In this document: one piece after another, positions 1 to 9,816 of the stretch
How positions within the stretch are numbered: the stretch's first letter is position 1
Layout of the letters: every line of letters starts with the position of its first letter
DNA from: Methanobacteriota archaeon
GTDB taxonomy: Archaea; Thermoplasmatota; E2; DHVEG-1
Length of the DNA: 64,000 nucleotides
Direction: 5' to 3'
Assembly: GCA_903877165.1 (NCBI GenBank)
Contig: CAIRCU010000044.1
Coordinates: 1-64,000, forward strand
Notes under the pieces: model-generated
The model's database searches: none
Told to the model about the DNA's origin: nothing
Seen by the model: only the letters and a program-made list of their open reading frames with translations
Position numbers and translations under genes: made by a program

Positions 1-399
1 ATCATCCATATTTTTTTCGCCATCTCCGTCACCTCTCCATAATGTTTTACTTTGATTTGTTAATATTCATCAATGTTACTATTTTAACTTAATATGTCAT
101 AATATCAAAATGAAATTTTTCATTACCTTTTTATGCATTTTATTAATAAAATTATTATTGACTTGGTTCATAATTCCCGACTGGAGGAAATTATATAGGA
201 ACATCGCATCTGAGGTGGGGCTGAGAACTGACTAACTGGAAAAGGAGATCCCGATAACAATGGCTGTTCATGTTCAATGACATAAACAACAGGATAGCTG
301 AATTAGAACCAGGCTCAATAGAATTTTAATATCAATGGTGGCTGGTAATATTAGAGGGAAAATGCTTCTATCGACAAGCTGGCCCATAATTATTTTTTT
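1..399. other. AT-rich stretch without a recognisable gene
   Basis: No reading frame of convincing length or composition is visible on either strand. The stretch is AT-rich with a few GGAG-like patches (around 183 and 243), each followed only by very short frames. It may be a decayed gene or the intergenic end of a neighbour outside the window. Confidence 0.5.
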
Positions 400-1377
400 T
401 TAAAAACCATCCCAGTCGCCGATTTGTATCCGCCAGTCGCTTCGTATAACTTTTTCTGATAGATCGCCTGGCTTTGCAAAGACCATGAGTACTTGTCTTT
501 TAGGAAGCAGCCATGCGGGAACAGAAATAAATCCCATGTTGAGTCCACTAAGGATTGATTGACCATTGTCCTGGAAAACAATCCATTTCAGATGTTGTTC
601 GGTTGTCCATTGGACCATGCTGTTCAACAGACATTTTTTAATCGATGGGTGGATGCCCCACAGTTCCATGATTAATGCTATTTTTCTGCCCATGAGTTCA
701 GCACATCGTACAACAGAATATCCTTGGCATTCATTGCCTTCCCGATAGGAATACAGGACGTATTCGACCACAGGATGGTTTGTGTAACGCCAATTTAAGT
801 AGTCTGCCGATCGAGAGATGAGCACGCTATCACATGTTGTGAACTGTTCTGCTAGCTTGTCTTGGTCTTTTTCAAACCTCGTTATTCTGGCTACCTTTGG
901 GGAGATTCTTTTTTTAGAGAGCAGAGTTGACTTTATCCATGTGGTGATTATTCCTTTCTTGTGAGCACCCATCGCGTTGACGTACCGAACTGAATTTTTG
1001 TTGGGAAAGAGGAAAAGTGCCTCGTTGTTCTGAAGTGAATCAAACAGCGTTCGTAAACACCCTGAAGAATACCCTTTGCGTTGAGCAGAAATCAGTGTCG
1101 CTGCATCGCAAGCCTGCCAACCTCGGATGGTGTGTTGTTGAAGGCGAATATCTACAGGTATCATCGTATTAGTAGAGACCATACGGCCATTCTCGAGAAC
1201 AAGCGCAATCTTAGCGGATCCAGCGGGTGGATGAAATTTCCATCGATAGAACTCTGGGCTCATGTACACATCCGAAAACTTCATGGTTGCCAGAAGATCT
1301 GCGTATGCCTCTCGTTGCATTGTGGCGAACGCATCGTAATCGAGATGGTCCGCATCTAGAAGTTCAAACGCAGTCAT
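400..1377 (-). CDS. GNAT-like N-acetyltransferase family protein
   Basis: A 325-residue protein. The first half has the look of a GNAT fold: a YxWKF segment near residue 45, then a strand with ALVLENGRMVSTN and a GKGY-like turn (RKGYSSG, about residue 100) where acetyl-CoA would bind, followed by the FPNKNS stretch typical of a group of uncharacterised GNAT enzymes. The acceptor is unknown. The start ATG at 1377 has GGAG about 8 nt upstream. It is transcribed away from the zinc-ribbon gene at 1503, so the two share a divergent AT-rich spacer. Family call is from pattern recognition; the specific function is not known. Confidence 0.65.
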   Translation of the reverse strand: MTAFELLDADHLDYDAFATMQREAYADLLATMKFSDVYMSPEFYRWKFHPPAGSAKIALVLENGRMVSTNTMIPVDIRLQQHTIRGWQACDAATLISAQRKGYSSGCLRTLFDSLQNNEALFLFPNKNSVRYVNAMGAHKKGIITTWIKSTLLSKKRISPKVARITRFEKDQDKLAEQFTTCDSVLISRSADYLNWRYTNHPVVEYVLYSYREGNECQGYSVVRCAELMGRKIALIMELWGIHPSIKKCLLNSMVQWTTEQHLKWIVFQDNGQSILSGLNMGFISVPAWLLPKRQVLMVFAKPGDLSEKVIRSDWRIQIGDWDGF

Positions 1378-1502
1378 CGTTTCTCCATCACGAATCTTCC
1401 TTTATAGAAAGTTATCTTTAATATACTATTGCAGTTCTGATTTAAATTCAGACGATGCTCCCCAAATCATATAAAGTATAAAAGAATTAAGGAGTGAACA
1501 TC

Positions 1503-2366
1503 ATGGTTGCTATAGATTCGAATATTATTGTTGTCGTTGTTTTGATCGCCTTCTTTTTTATTTTCTTACTGAAAAAGATCAGTTTTAAAATCATCGTGAT
1601 TATCGGCATGATTTTCCTTGTGGTCGCGGCAGGATTTTACGTATATGGACAACTGCAGCAAGCAAATACCATCGCGGTTTTTGCCTTCGGTGTTTTTATT
1701 GTTGCCGTCTCCTTAGCAACTATAGCATATTCAAGAGACTTGAGATGGGAAGATTTAGTTATCACCTGTCCTTCTTGTGGAACTGAAGTTCAACCTGGTT
1801 TCAAGTTTTGTCCAGAATGCGGAAAACCAGTGCCGGTTCCTCAAAACGCAATAGATCGTGATACAGAAAAGCAAAATAAAAAGAACGAGTCCAGGAAAAA
1901 AATATCAATATTGAGATTGGACAAAAAAATATCTAGAAAAATGATGATGTCTATCATCACCATTGTCTGCATTGCGATACTTGTCGTTGCCGCTGCTTTT
2001 TATATCATCCACCAGGGAGAACAAAACACCAATATCAATGCAAGCGGTGGAAGAACGTTTGCTATAGCCGTTACCAATAATTTTACTTCAAACGCCTCAT
2101 GTTATTTACTCATTGACGACCTCAGGCAGGGAACATATGGCAATCCGGGATTCATAATAAATGCGAGTGATATTACCATCGTCACTATTGATGAGGATAA
2201 TCTGAGCTCTAGAAATACTTCTCATTCAATAGAACTCGTTGTCACCATTAATAATGTTCAAGAATCTGATGTTGCTGCTGCCGTAACAAAATCTGCTACA
2301 TTTCTGATTACCAATGTTGCAGGTCAGTTTGATGAATTTAAAGTGAATTGTATCACCTATTCCTGA
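1503..2366 (+). CDS. Zinc-ribbon integral membrane protein
   Basis: About 287 residues. The N-terminal ~75 residues form three hydrophobic segments. A cytosolic zinc ribbon follows, with paired CPSCG and CPECG knuckles about 15 residues apart (near residues 87-105), then a lysine-rich linker, a fourth membrane segment near 145-165 and an exported or luminal C-terminal domain of about 120 residues with N-glycosylation sequons. An in-frame GTG lies at 1494, but the AAGGAG at 1489-1494 overlaps it and is properly spaced from ATG 1503, so 1503 is preferred. Zinc-ribbon membrane proteins of this sort are common in archaea and mostly uncharacterised; no function is assigned. Confidence 0.7.
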   Translation: MVAIDSNIIVVVVLIAFFFIFLLKKISFKIIVIIGMIFLVVAAGFYVYGQLQQANTIAVFAFGVFIVAVSLATIAYSRDLRWEDLVITCPSCGTEVQPGFKFCPECGKPVPVPQNAIDRDTEKQNKKNESRKKISILRLDKKISRKMMMSIITIVCIAILVVAAAFYIIHQGEQNTNINASGGRTFAIAVTNNFTSNASCYLLIDDLRQGTYGNPGFIINASDITIVTIDEDNLSSRNTSHSIELVVTINNVQESDVAAAVTKSATFLITNVAGQFDEFKVNCITYS

Positions 2367-2508
2367 AGCAGTTGCATTGTAATGCGTCTGCCTTTATTAT
2401 GTTTATATTCTAGTTTGTACTAAAACAAATAGGAAAAAATAGTGTTATTTTATATAATTATTTTAGTAAATTTATTTTTCGTCATCTTTTCTTCATATTT
2501 TATCTGTC

Positions 2509-2522
2509 GGAAACATTTATAT
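2509..2522 (+). promoter_or_regulatory. BRE/TATA promoter of surface protein gene
   Basis: GGAAACATTTATAT is a good archaeal BRE plus TATA box about 45 nt before ATG 2562. The same CGGAAACATTTATA block occurs before the paralogous gene at 5689, so the promoter was duplicated with the gene. Confidence 0.7.
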
Positions 2523-2561
2523 TGTATAATAGTATAATAATGCCGGCCACGGGGAAGTCCT

Positions 2562-5417
2562 ATGCAGAAGAAAATATTTCAAAATATGGCGACTTTAGGA
2601 ATATTACTCTTATTTGTTGGTTGCAGCATTGTATCAAGTGTGAGTGGTACCGGAACGAATAATCTACCTCCAGAAACACCTGGGGCACCATCCGGTCCTG
2701 CACTGTTATTTGTCGGAGAAAATGGTCATTTTAGTACCTCTGCGACTGATTCTGATGGAGATTATGTGTCGTATCGGTTTGATTGGAACGCCACGGGTGC
2801 TCATGATTATAGCGGCTGGACGCCTTTGGTTCCTTCAGGCGAACCTGGGAGTAAGATGCATTCTTGGGATTCTCCAGGAACCTATGTGGTGCGGGCGCAG
2901 GCACGTGATGAACATTGGGCTTTTAGTAACTGGTCTAGTGATTTAGTGGTTATCATCGTTGATAATAGCCCACCAAATATCCCCTCTGTACCCTCTGGTC
3001 CCACCGCGGTGGTTGTTGGTGAGACTACCGCATACAGCACGAGTGCTATTGATCCCGATGGGAATCAGGTAGCATATCTGTTCGATTGGGATGTCACTGG
3101 CGCTCATGATTATAGTGGCTGGATGCCTTTGGTTCCTTCGGGTGAGTCTGGGAGTATAACGCACATATGGCATACTTCAGGGGCATATGTCGTAAGGGCG
3201 CAGGCTCGTGATGAGCATTGGGCTTTCAGTGGCTGGTCTGGTGACTTGGTGGTTGTCGTCCATGTTAATACCCCTCCTGTGGCAAATGATGATTACGCAA
3301 CAGTCTTAGAAAACTCTCAAAATAATCAAAACAATGTATTGGCCAATGACTCTGATGTCGATGGCGACATGCTATCCGTTGTATCAGTGACACAGCCGTC
3401 CCACGGTTCATCCTCTACTGATGGTGCTTTCTGCTACTATACACCCGCTTCTCTCTACTCCGGCTCTGATTCGTTTACCTATGTCATCAACGACGGTCAC
3501 GGGGGATCTGCAACTGCAGCCATCTTTCTCACCGTCACTCATGTGAATAACCCGTCAAATATTCCTCCGATTGTCGATTTTACGTTCCAACCAACATTTC
3601 CAACGATTAACGATACCATCATCTTCACTGATGCCTCATCTGACCTGGATGGTCACATAGTAGGTTGGGCATGGCATCTCAGTGATGGCACTAACGTCAA
3701 CGCCAGGAATTTGACACATCAATTCGCCGACAATAGAATCACTTATGATATAACCTTGAACGCGACTGATAACGATGGTGGTGTAAGTTCTCTCACCAAA
3801 CATATTATCATGAGAGCCGCCTATAGTACTCCGACTTTGCCCGGCGTTGACACCGTCGTCGATCTCCGGAGTCAGATTGACATCAGTGTGACCGTGCATA
3901 CGACCAGCGCCACCAGCATTGATATCTCGAGATACTCAGGCAATCCAGTAGGAGAAAATATCACCCATAATATCGCTGCGCTCGGAAAATATTATGATGT
4001 GTCCGTTCTCAATGAAAATGTTATCCAGTGGCCGATAACCATCAAGTTCTATTATACTCAAAGCGATTTGGACGCGTCTCATCTTGACGAATCCCAGTTG
4101 TGCGGCGTCTATTTCTGGAACACCACCGCGGGGCAATGGGAACTGTGCAACGATACCGGTGTGAATACGACGTATAACCAGGACGGATATGAAGGGTATT
4201 GTTGGGTAACCCTCTGGCATCTCACGACGTTTACCTTAGGTGGAGACAATGAACCCCCATCGAAAGTTACCGGATTGACGGTTACTAACGAAAAAGATGG
4301 GAAGCTCTTACTTGGATGGAATTCAGCCACAGACAACATAGGTATCGACCACTATAAGATCTATCGAGATGGTGTTTTCGTACACACCGAGACAACGGCG
4401 ACCTATCAGGATACCGGATTGGTCAATGGGCACTCCTATACGTACATAGTTTCCGCAGTCGATGCCTCAGGAAATGAAGGAACGCCGTCCGATCCGTCCT
4501 CTGGGACACCCACTGCATCTGCCAGCGGTGGTACCGGTGGTAATGATGGAGGCGGCGGTGGTACCGGTGGTGGAAATCTTCCGCCTGTCGCCAACCTCTC
4601 TGCCGGAAAACCCTATCAAGGTTTTATTAATTCAGACGTCACCTTCAACGGGTCGAGTAGTCATGATTCCGATGGAAACATCGTGAAATGGTTCTGGACG
4701 TTTGGGGATAATACAAATGCAACTGGGAACATCGTACTCCATAGCTATTCAAAGATAGGGACGTACACTGTTACCCTTACCGTGACGGACGACCAAGGAG
4801 CCACCGGTAAAGACCAGACAACGTGTGTTATCGTTCAACCAAACAGACCGCCTTCACCTCCGTTAATCGGTGGAACGACGAGCGGCAAAAAGAAGGTCCT
4901 TTATTCCTACACAGCTCGGGCAACTGATCTCGACAACGATACGCTCCAATATACGTTCACCTGGGGGAACGGAGCATCGTCTATGAACGAAAGCGGATTT
5001 TTACCCAATGGTGCAGCATACACAGCGGCCCATATGTGGAGCACGGCGGGAAAATACACCGTAATCGTACAAGTGAGTGACAATCATACTGTGTCGTCAT
5101 CTGCGTTTTTCGTATATATCGATGCGATAAACGTGGGAACAATCGGCTACCTCACTGATGACAATGGTGACGGTATCTACGACACGTTCCATAATGGAAC
5201 GACGGGCCAGCAAACGGCACTTGTGAAAACAGGGTCAAGCTACCTCATCGATAGTAACGGAGACGGTACCGCAGACTATATCTTTAATCCTGTCATAGGA
5301 TTAATGGCATACCAAACACAAAAGAATTCAGGGATACCCGGGTTTGAACTCATTCTTGTTGTCATCGCTATCTCTTTCGTTGTGTTCTGGACAAGAAAAA
5401 AGAGTGTTGATCGTTAA
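2562..5417 (+). CDS. Large multidomain surface protein with PKD, cadherin-like and FN3 domains and a PGF-CTERM-like anchor
   Basis: A 951-residue exported protein. Order: signal peptide (1-30); two near-identical ~100-residue PKD-like repeats (36-235) with DSDGD/DPDGN and FDWN motifs; a cadherin-like module with ANDSDVDGD (about 245-330); a PKD domain (about 335-420); a beta-rich region; a fibronectin type III domain (about 565-650); a Gly-rich linker (about 652-672); two further PKD-like domains; an NGDG-rich segment (about 860-915) that may bind calcium; and a C-terminal IPGFE motif, hydrophobic helix and basic tail resembling a PGF-CTERM archaeosortase anchor. It is probably a cell-surface adhesin or glycoprotein. 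Nucleotide similarity to the next gene shows tandem duplication. Confidence 0.85.
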   Translation: MQKKIFQNMATLGILLLFVGCSIVSSVSGTGTNNLPPETPGAPSGPALLFVGENGHFSTSATDSDGDYVSYRFDWNATGAHDYSGWTPLVPSGEPGSKMHSWDSPGTYVVRAQARDEHWAFSNWSSDLVVIIVDNSPPNIPSVPSGPTAVVVGETTAYSTSAIDPDGNQVAYLFDWDVTGAHDYSGWMPLVPSGESGSITHIWHTSGAYVVRAQARDEHWAFSGWSGDLVVVVHVNTPPVANDDYATVLENSQNNQNNVLANDSDVDGDMLSVVSVTQPSHGSSSTDGAFCYYTPASLYSGSDSFTYVINDGHGGSATAAIFLTVTHVNNPSNIPPIVDFTFQPTFPTINDTIIFTDASSDLDGHIVGWAWHLSDGTNVNARNLTHQFADNRITYDITLNATDNDGGVSSLTKHIIMRAAYSTPTLPGVDTVVDLRSQIDISVTVHTTSATSIDISRYSGNPVGENITHNIAALGKYYDVSVLNENVIQWPITIKFYYTQSDLDASHLDESQLCGVYFWNTTAGQWELCNDTGVNTTYNQDGYEGYCWVTLWHLTTFTLGGDNEPPSKVTGLTVTNEKDGKLLLGWNSATDNIGIDHYKIYRDGVFVHTETTATYQDTGLVNGHSYTYIVSAVDASGNEGTPSDPSSGTPTASASGGTGGNDGGGGGTGGGNLPPVANLSAGKPYQGFINSDVTFNGSSSHDSDGNIVKWFWTFGDNTNATGNIVLHSYSKIGTYTVTLTVTDDQGATGKDQTTCVIVQPNRPPSPPLIGGTTSGKKKVLYSYTARATDLDNDTLQYTFTWGNGASSMNESGFLPNGAAYTAAHMWSTAGKYTVIVQVSDNHTVSSSAFFVYIDAINVGTIGYLTDDNGDGIYDTFHNGTTGQQTALVKTGSSYLIDSNGDGTADYIFNPVIGLMAYQTQKNSGIPGFELILVVIAISFVVFWTRKKSVDR

Positions 5418-5633
5418 ATAAAAAACACCCTGGTTTCCGCTTCCAACTAAAGAGAGCAGAGAGCAAGAAATGATTGGATGCGTCTCTTTTTCTTTTTCCT
5501 TGATTCTTTCCGTAGGACTTATTTGTCATGCCTTGTATATAAATGAATAATTGGTCTTCTAAAAAATATATTTGCTGGGCGAGAAGAGATGCAAAATGTA
5601 GGTTCTCCCCCCTATATTTCAGGCTACTTCTGA

Positions 5634-5648
5634 CGGAAACATTTATAA
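5634..5648 (+). promoter_or_regulatory. BRE/TATA promoter duplicated from the 2509 promoter
   Basis: CGGAAACATTTATAA matches the promoter at 2509-2522 and lies about 45 nt before ATG 5689. The rest of the 5418-5688 spacer shows no convincing gene; a minus-strand frame there has no supporting features. Confidence 0.7.
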
Positions 5649-5688
5649 CCTCTTGACATATAATAACCCCAGGCCCAGGAGGAAGTTC

Positions 5689-7593
5689 ATGAAGAAACAA
5701 TTATCTATAGCCATCGCCGCGTGCGGTATATTACTCATTTTCATAGGATCTGCAGTTATGTCCGGTGTGGTAGGTACAGCAGTGACAAATTACCCGCCAG
5801 CAACGCCCAGTGCGCCATCTGGTCCTACCGCGTTAATAGTCGGAGGAACAGGCCTTTATACAACATCAACCACCGATCCCGATGGGAACTATGTATCGTA
5901 TCGGTTTGATTGGAACGCCGCTGGCACTCATGATTATAGTGGCTTTACATCTTTAGTTCCTTCAGGTGATCCTGGGAGTATGACACATTCTTGGAGCTCT
6001 GCAGGGACCTATATGGTGAAGGCGCAGGCTCGCGATGAACATGGGGCTTACAGTGGCTGGTCAGATAGCTTGGCGGTTGTCGTCGTTTTCAATAACCCAC
6101 CAAATACTCCAACTGCACCATCCGGTCCTACCGTGGTGATTGCTGGTGAGACTGCCACATACAGCACGAGTGCTGTTGATCCCGATGGGGATCAGGTGGC
6201 ATATTGGTTCGATTGGAACGCCGCTGGCGCTCATGATTACAGTGGCTGGACGCCTTTGGTTCCCTCAGGTGAGCCTGGAAGTTTGACGCACGTATGGCCT
6301 TCTGCAGGGACGTATGTCGTAAGAGCGCAGGCTCGCGATGAACACTGGGCATACAGTGAATGGTCCAGTGACGTGGTGGTTGTCGTCCATGCGAATACCG
6401 CACCAGTAGCAAATGATGATTACGCAACAGTCTTTGAAGACTCTCAGAATAATCAAATTAATGTCATGACCTCGGTCACAGATATCGATGGTGACACACT
6501 CATGATCACATCCGTTACACAGCCATCTCACGGTACATCCTCCACCGATGGAGCTTATTGTTACTACACACCGACTCTTCTCTTTGAAGGCTCTGATTCT
6601 TTTGCCTATGCCGTAAGCGACGGACACGGGGGGTCTGCAACTGCGGCCATCTATCTTACCGTTCTTCACGTGAATCACGCACCGGTTGCACAGGATGACT
6701 ATGTCGTCCTTGATTACACAGCCCACAACCAGATTAATGTGCTGGCTAATGACTCGGATATCGATGGCGACGCACTCACGATCATATCTATCACCCAGCC
6801 ATCCCATTGCCACTCCTTTACGAACGGTGTGTATTGTTACTGTAAACCCGTAGGCGGAACTGAAGATAATGTGTATAGTGGTGAGGATTCGTTTACCTAT
6901 ACAATAAGCGATGGGCAAGGTGGCTTTGCGACCGCTACTGTCCATGTGACATACATTAGTATGCATCTACCAAACATACCAAGTGCACCCTCGGGACCTA
7001 ATCAACTGCTTGTTGGGCAGAATGGTATCTATTTAGCGAACACGACGGATCCTGATGGAGATATGGTCTCGTATCTCTTTGATTGGGACGCCGCTGGATC
7101 TCATGCCTATAGTGACAAATTTACACCTTGGATTGATTCAGGATGTTATTATGGGAAAGCGCAACATTCATGGGATGCCCCTGGTACGTATGTAGTTAAG
7201 GTGCGGGCTCGCGATGCACATGGCCTCTGGACTGACTGGTCAAGTGGCTATACCGTAACAGTCATCGAAAATCATCCACCAAACACCCCTAATGTTCCCG
7301 CTGGTCCTAACAGATTGTTAACGGGGAGAACCGTTCGATATTTTACCAGCACTACAGATCCTGATGGCGATCGGGTCGCGTATCTCTTTGATTGGGACGC
7401 CGCTGGTTCGCATGACTACAGCAGCTGGACTGCTTTGATGAATTCCGGATTCTACTATGGAAGGATGTCACATGCATGGAGTTCCTCCGGGACGTATGTG
7501 GTGAAGGTCCAGGCTCGCGATGCGCATGGTGCTCTCAGTGACTGGTCGGATGGTTTTACGGTACACGTAAGGAATCAACCAGACAGATCATAG
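5689..7593 (+). CDS. Secreted PKD/cadherin-like repeat protein, tandem paralogue of the upstream gene
   Basis: About 634 residues. The start ATG 5689 has an AGGAGG ribosome binding site 6 nt upstream; an earlier in-frame start at 5653 would overlap the promoter. A signal peptide (about 1-25) is followed by two PKD-like repeats, two cadherin-like modules with DSDIDGD-type motifs, and two more PKD-like repeats in which the WTPLVPSG motif is replaced by a YYGK/YYGR variant. The first two repeats match the upstream gene closely even at the DNA level. Unlike that gene it ends abruptly (NQPDRS) with no hydrophobic anchor, so it is probably released or attached through partners, or has lost its 3' end. 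Confidence 0.8.
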   Translation: MKKQLSIAIAACGILLIFIGSAVMSGVVGTAVTNYPPATPSAPSGPTALIVGGTGLYTTSTTDPDGNYVSYRFDWNAAGTHDYSGFTSLVPSGDPGSMTHSWSSAGTYMVKAQARDEHGAYSGWSDSLAVVVVFNNPPNTPTAPSGPTVVIAGETATYSTSAVDPDGDQVAYWFDWNAAGAHDYSGWTPLVPSGEPGSLTHVWPSAGTYVVRAQARDEHWAYSEWSSDVVVVVHANTAPVANDDYATVFEDSQNNQINVMTSVTDIDGDTLMITSVTQPSHGTSSTDGAYCYYTPTLLFEGSDSFAYAVSDGHGGSATAAIYLTVLHVNHAPVAQDDYVVLDYTAHNQINVLANDSDIDGDALTIISITQPSHCHSFTNGVYCYCKPVGGTEDNVYSGEDSFTYTISDGQGGFATATVHVTYISMHLPNIPSAPSGPNQLLVGQNGIYLANTTDPDGDMVSYLFDWDAAGSHAYSDKFTPWIDSGCYYGKAQHSWDAPGTYVVKVRARDAHGLWTDWSSGYTVTVIENHPPNTPNVPAGPNRLLTGRTVRYFTSTTDPDGDRVAYLFDWDAAGSHDYSSWTALMNSGFYYGRMSHAWSSSGTYVVKVQARDAHGALSDWSDGFTVHVRNQPDRS

Positions 7594-7720
7594 AGCTCTC
7601 CTCATTTATCCCAGAGCTCTCTTCCTATTTTTTTTCCTTTCAGTGCTCGAAGCATCTATCCTTGAAGAATATCGCTTTTCGTTCCTCGAGCGCCCCCCTC
7701 AGTTATCCTTGGCGGACATC

Positions 7721-7730
7721 TTTTTATAAC
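7721..7730 (+). promoter_or_regulatory. TATA box of ribonucleotide reductase gene (leaderless)
   Basis: TTTTTATAAC is centred about 25 nt before ATG 7751, so the transcript should start at or a few bases before the start codon. Confidence 0.6.
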
Positions 7731-7750
7731 AACCGGATGTTACGAAACCT

Positions 7751-9808
7751 ATGCCGACCCAGGTGAGGAAACGCACAGGAGATCTCGTCGCCTTCGACCC
7801 GGACAAAATCACCGCAGCCATCCGCAAGGCCATGGCCGCCCTCGACCTCCACGACGACGCGACCACCGCACGACTCTCCACTCACGTCACCGGCACCCTC
7901 GCAGACGCCGGGCCTGTCGTCGACATCGAATACATCCAGGACCGCGTCGAAGACGTGCTTGAGACGTACGACGAACGCCTCTACAAAGCCTACAGCCTCT
8001 ACCGCCGCAGCCGAGGCCTCGCCCGAGAGATTAAATCGTACTTCCACATCCACGACGACCTCAAACTAGGCGTCAACGCACTCAAAGTCCTCGAAGAACG
8101 CTACCTCCGACGCGACGAACACGGCCACATCACCGAGACACCCACCCAGCTCTTCAGACGCGTCGCCAAGGCCATCGCCAGCGTCGAAGACCGCTACGGC
8201 GGCAACGTCCAGGAGACCGAAGACGCCTTCTACACGATGATGGCGAACCTGGAGTTCCTCCCCAACTCACCCACCCTCATGAACGCAGGCACACCACTCG
8301 GACAGCTCGCCGCCTGCTTCGTCCTCCCCATAGACGACAGCCTAGACAGCATCTTCACCACCCTTCGAGACATGGCTCTCATCCAGCAGTCCGGCGGCGG
8401 CACCGGCTTCAGCTTCAGCCGCCTGCGGGAGAACGGCGCGGTCGTCCGTAGCACCAGCGGCGTCGCCAGCGGCCCCGTCTCCTTCATGAACATCTACGAC
8501 CAGACCACAGAGATCATCAAACAAGGCGGTAAACGACGCGGCGCCAACATCGGCATCCTTTCCTGCACCCACCCGGACATCGAAGCCTTCATCACCGCCA
8601 AGACAGGCCATAAGCTCTCCAACTTCAACATCTCGGTCGCAGTCACCGACGCCTTCATGCACAAAGTCCAACACAAGGAAACCCTAGCCCTGCGAAGCCC
8701 CAAGACCGGTAAGATCACCAAGAAGATAATGGCGACCGCGGTCTTCGACCAGATCGCCCATAACGCCTGGGCGACCGGCGACCCCGGCATCCTCTTCATC
8801 GACGAGATCAACCGCCGCCACCCACTCAAAAAAATCGGGACGATCGAGGCGACGAACCCCTGCGGCGAAGTCCCTCTCCTCCCCTACGAATCCTGCAACC
8901 TCGGCAGCATCAACCTCCGTAGAATGGTCCGTAACGGCCGCATCGACTACCCGAAACTGCGGGCCACCGTCCATCTCGGAGTCCAGTTCCTCGACGACGT
9001 CATCGACGCCAACCGATACCCCCTCCAACACACACAACAAGTCACTGTAGCACATCGCAAGATCGGCCTCGGTGTCATGGGCTTCGCCGAGATGCTGTTC
9101 ACCCTCGGAATCCCGTACGACAGCAAGGAAGCGCTGACGACGGCTGAACGGCTCATCCGGTTCATCGCCACCGAAGCCAGGAAGAAATCCGTGGAGCTTG
9201 GCAGGCAGCGCGGGTCCTTCCCCGCCTTTTCGCAGAGCATCTGGACCCGCCGGTACCCCGCGATGCGCAACGCGACCCACCTCACCATCGCGCCAACCGG
9301 CACCATCAGCATCATCGCAGGCTGCTCCTCAGGAATCGAACCCGTCTTCGCCTTGGTCTTCTACCGCCGCGTCATGGAAGGCAAACAACTCCAGGAGATC
9401 AGCGAACCCTTCAAACTCGCCTTGATCAAACGAGGACTGTACACCGAAGAACTCATCAAGAAACTTACCACCACACGATCCGTCACCAACCTACCCTTAC
9501 CGCGAGACGTCAAGAAGATCTTCGTCACCGCCGCCGACATCCCCCCAGAAGCCCACCTCCGCATGCAGGCCGTCTTCCAACGCCACGTGGACAACGCCGT
9601 CAGCAAAACCGTGAACCTCCCCCACACAGCGACCTGGAAGGATGTCCGAGCCATCTACCTACGTGCCTGGCAGCTCCGCTGCAAAGGCGTCACCGTGTAC
9701 CGCTACGGCAGTAAAGCAGAACAAGTCCTCTACTACGGTGCGAAGAAACCACTGGTCGCACCCGTGGATTACGCTGGCGGCTGCCCCTCAGGCGACTGCA
9801 AACTCTAA
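7751..9808 (+). CDS. nrdJ: Adenosylcobalamin-dependent (class II) ribonucleotide reductase
   Basis: 685 residues; reduces ribonucleotides to deoxyribonucleotides with a thiyl radical generated from adenosylcobalamin, without oxygen. An ATP-cone regulatory domain occupies about residues 3-95. The barrel carries FLPNSPTLMNAG (about 167-178), then Cys189. Asn369, Cys371 and Glu373 of the NPCGE motif match the radical-site triad of class II enzymes, and Cys382 (in YESCNLGS) would pair with Cys189 to reduce the substrate. The phosphate-binding APTGTIS motif is present, and the C-terminal Cys678/Cys683 pair is the shuttle for thioredoxin. All key residues are intact. Codon use is strongly GC-rich. 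Confidence 0.97.
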   Translation: MPTQVRKRTGDLVAFDPDKITAAIRKAMAALDLHDDATTARLSTHVTGTLADAGPVVDIEYIQDRVEDVLETYDERLYKAYSLYRRSRGLAREIKSYFHIHDDLKLGVNALKVLEERYLRRDEHGHITETPTQLFRRVAKAIASVEDRYGGNVQETEDAFYTMMANLEFLPNSPTLMNAGTPLGQLAACFVLPIDDSLDSIFTTLRDMALIQQSGGGTGFSFSRLRENGAVVRSTSGVASGPVSFMNIYDQTTEIIKQGGKRRGANIGILSCTHPDIEAFITAKTGHKLSNFNISVAVTDAFMHKVQHKETLALRSPKTGKITKKIMATAVFDQIAHNAWATGDPGILFIDEINRRHPLKKIGTIEATNPCGEVPLLPYESCNLGSINLRRMVRNGRIDYPKLRATVHLGVQFLDDVIDANRYPLQHTQQVTVAHRKIGLGVMGFAEMLFTLGIPYDSKEALTTAERLIRFIATEARKKSVELGRQRGSFPAFSQSIWTRRYPAMRNATHLTIAPTGTISIIAGCSSGIEPVFALVFYRRVMEGKQLQEISEPFKLALIKRGLYTEELIKKLTTTRSVTNLPLPRDVKKIFVTAADIPPEAHLRMQAVFQRHVDNAVSKTVNLPHTATWKDVRAIYLRAWQLRCKGVTVYRYGSKAEQVLYYGAKKPLVAPVDYAGGCPSGDCKL

Positions 9809-9813
9809 AAAAA
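9807..9813 (-). terminator. Poly-T terminator of the hydrogenase operon
   Basis: Seven A on the plus strand read as T7 on the minus strand, a few bases after the stop of the last operon gene; T-runs terminate archaeal RNA polymerase. Confidence 0.5.
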
Positions 9814-9816
9814 GGT

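Noticed and set aside
5368-5700. A 110-codon minus-strand frame between the tandem surface genes
   Set aside because: Covers the promoter of the second surface gene and has no ribosome binding site or recognisable domain.
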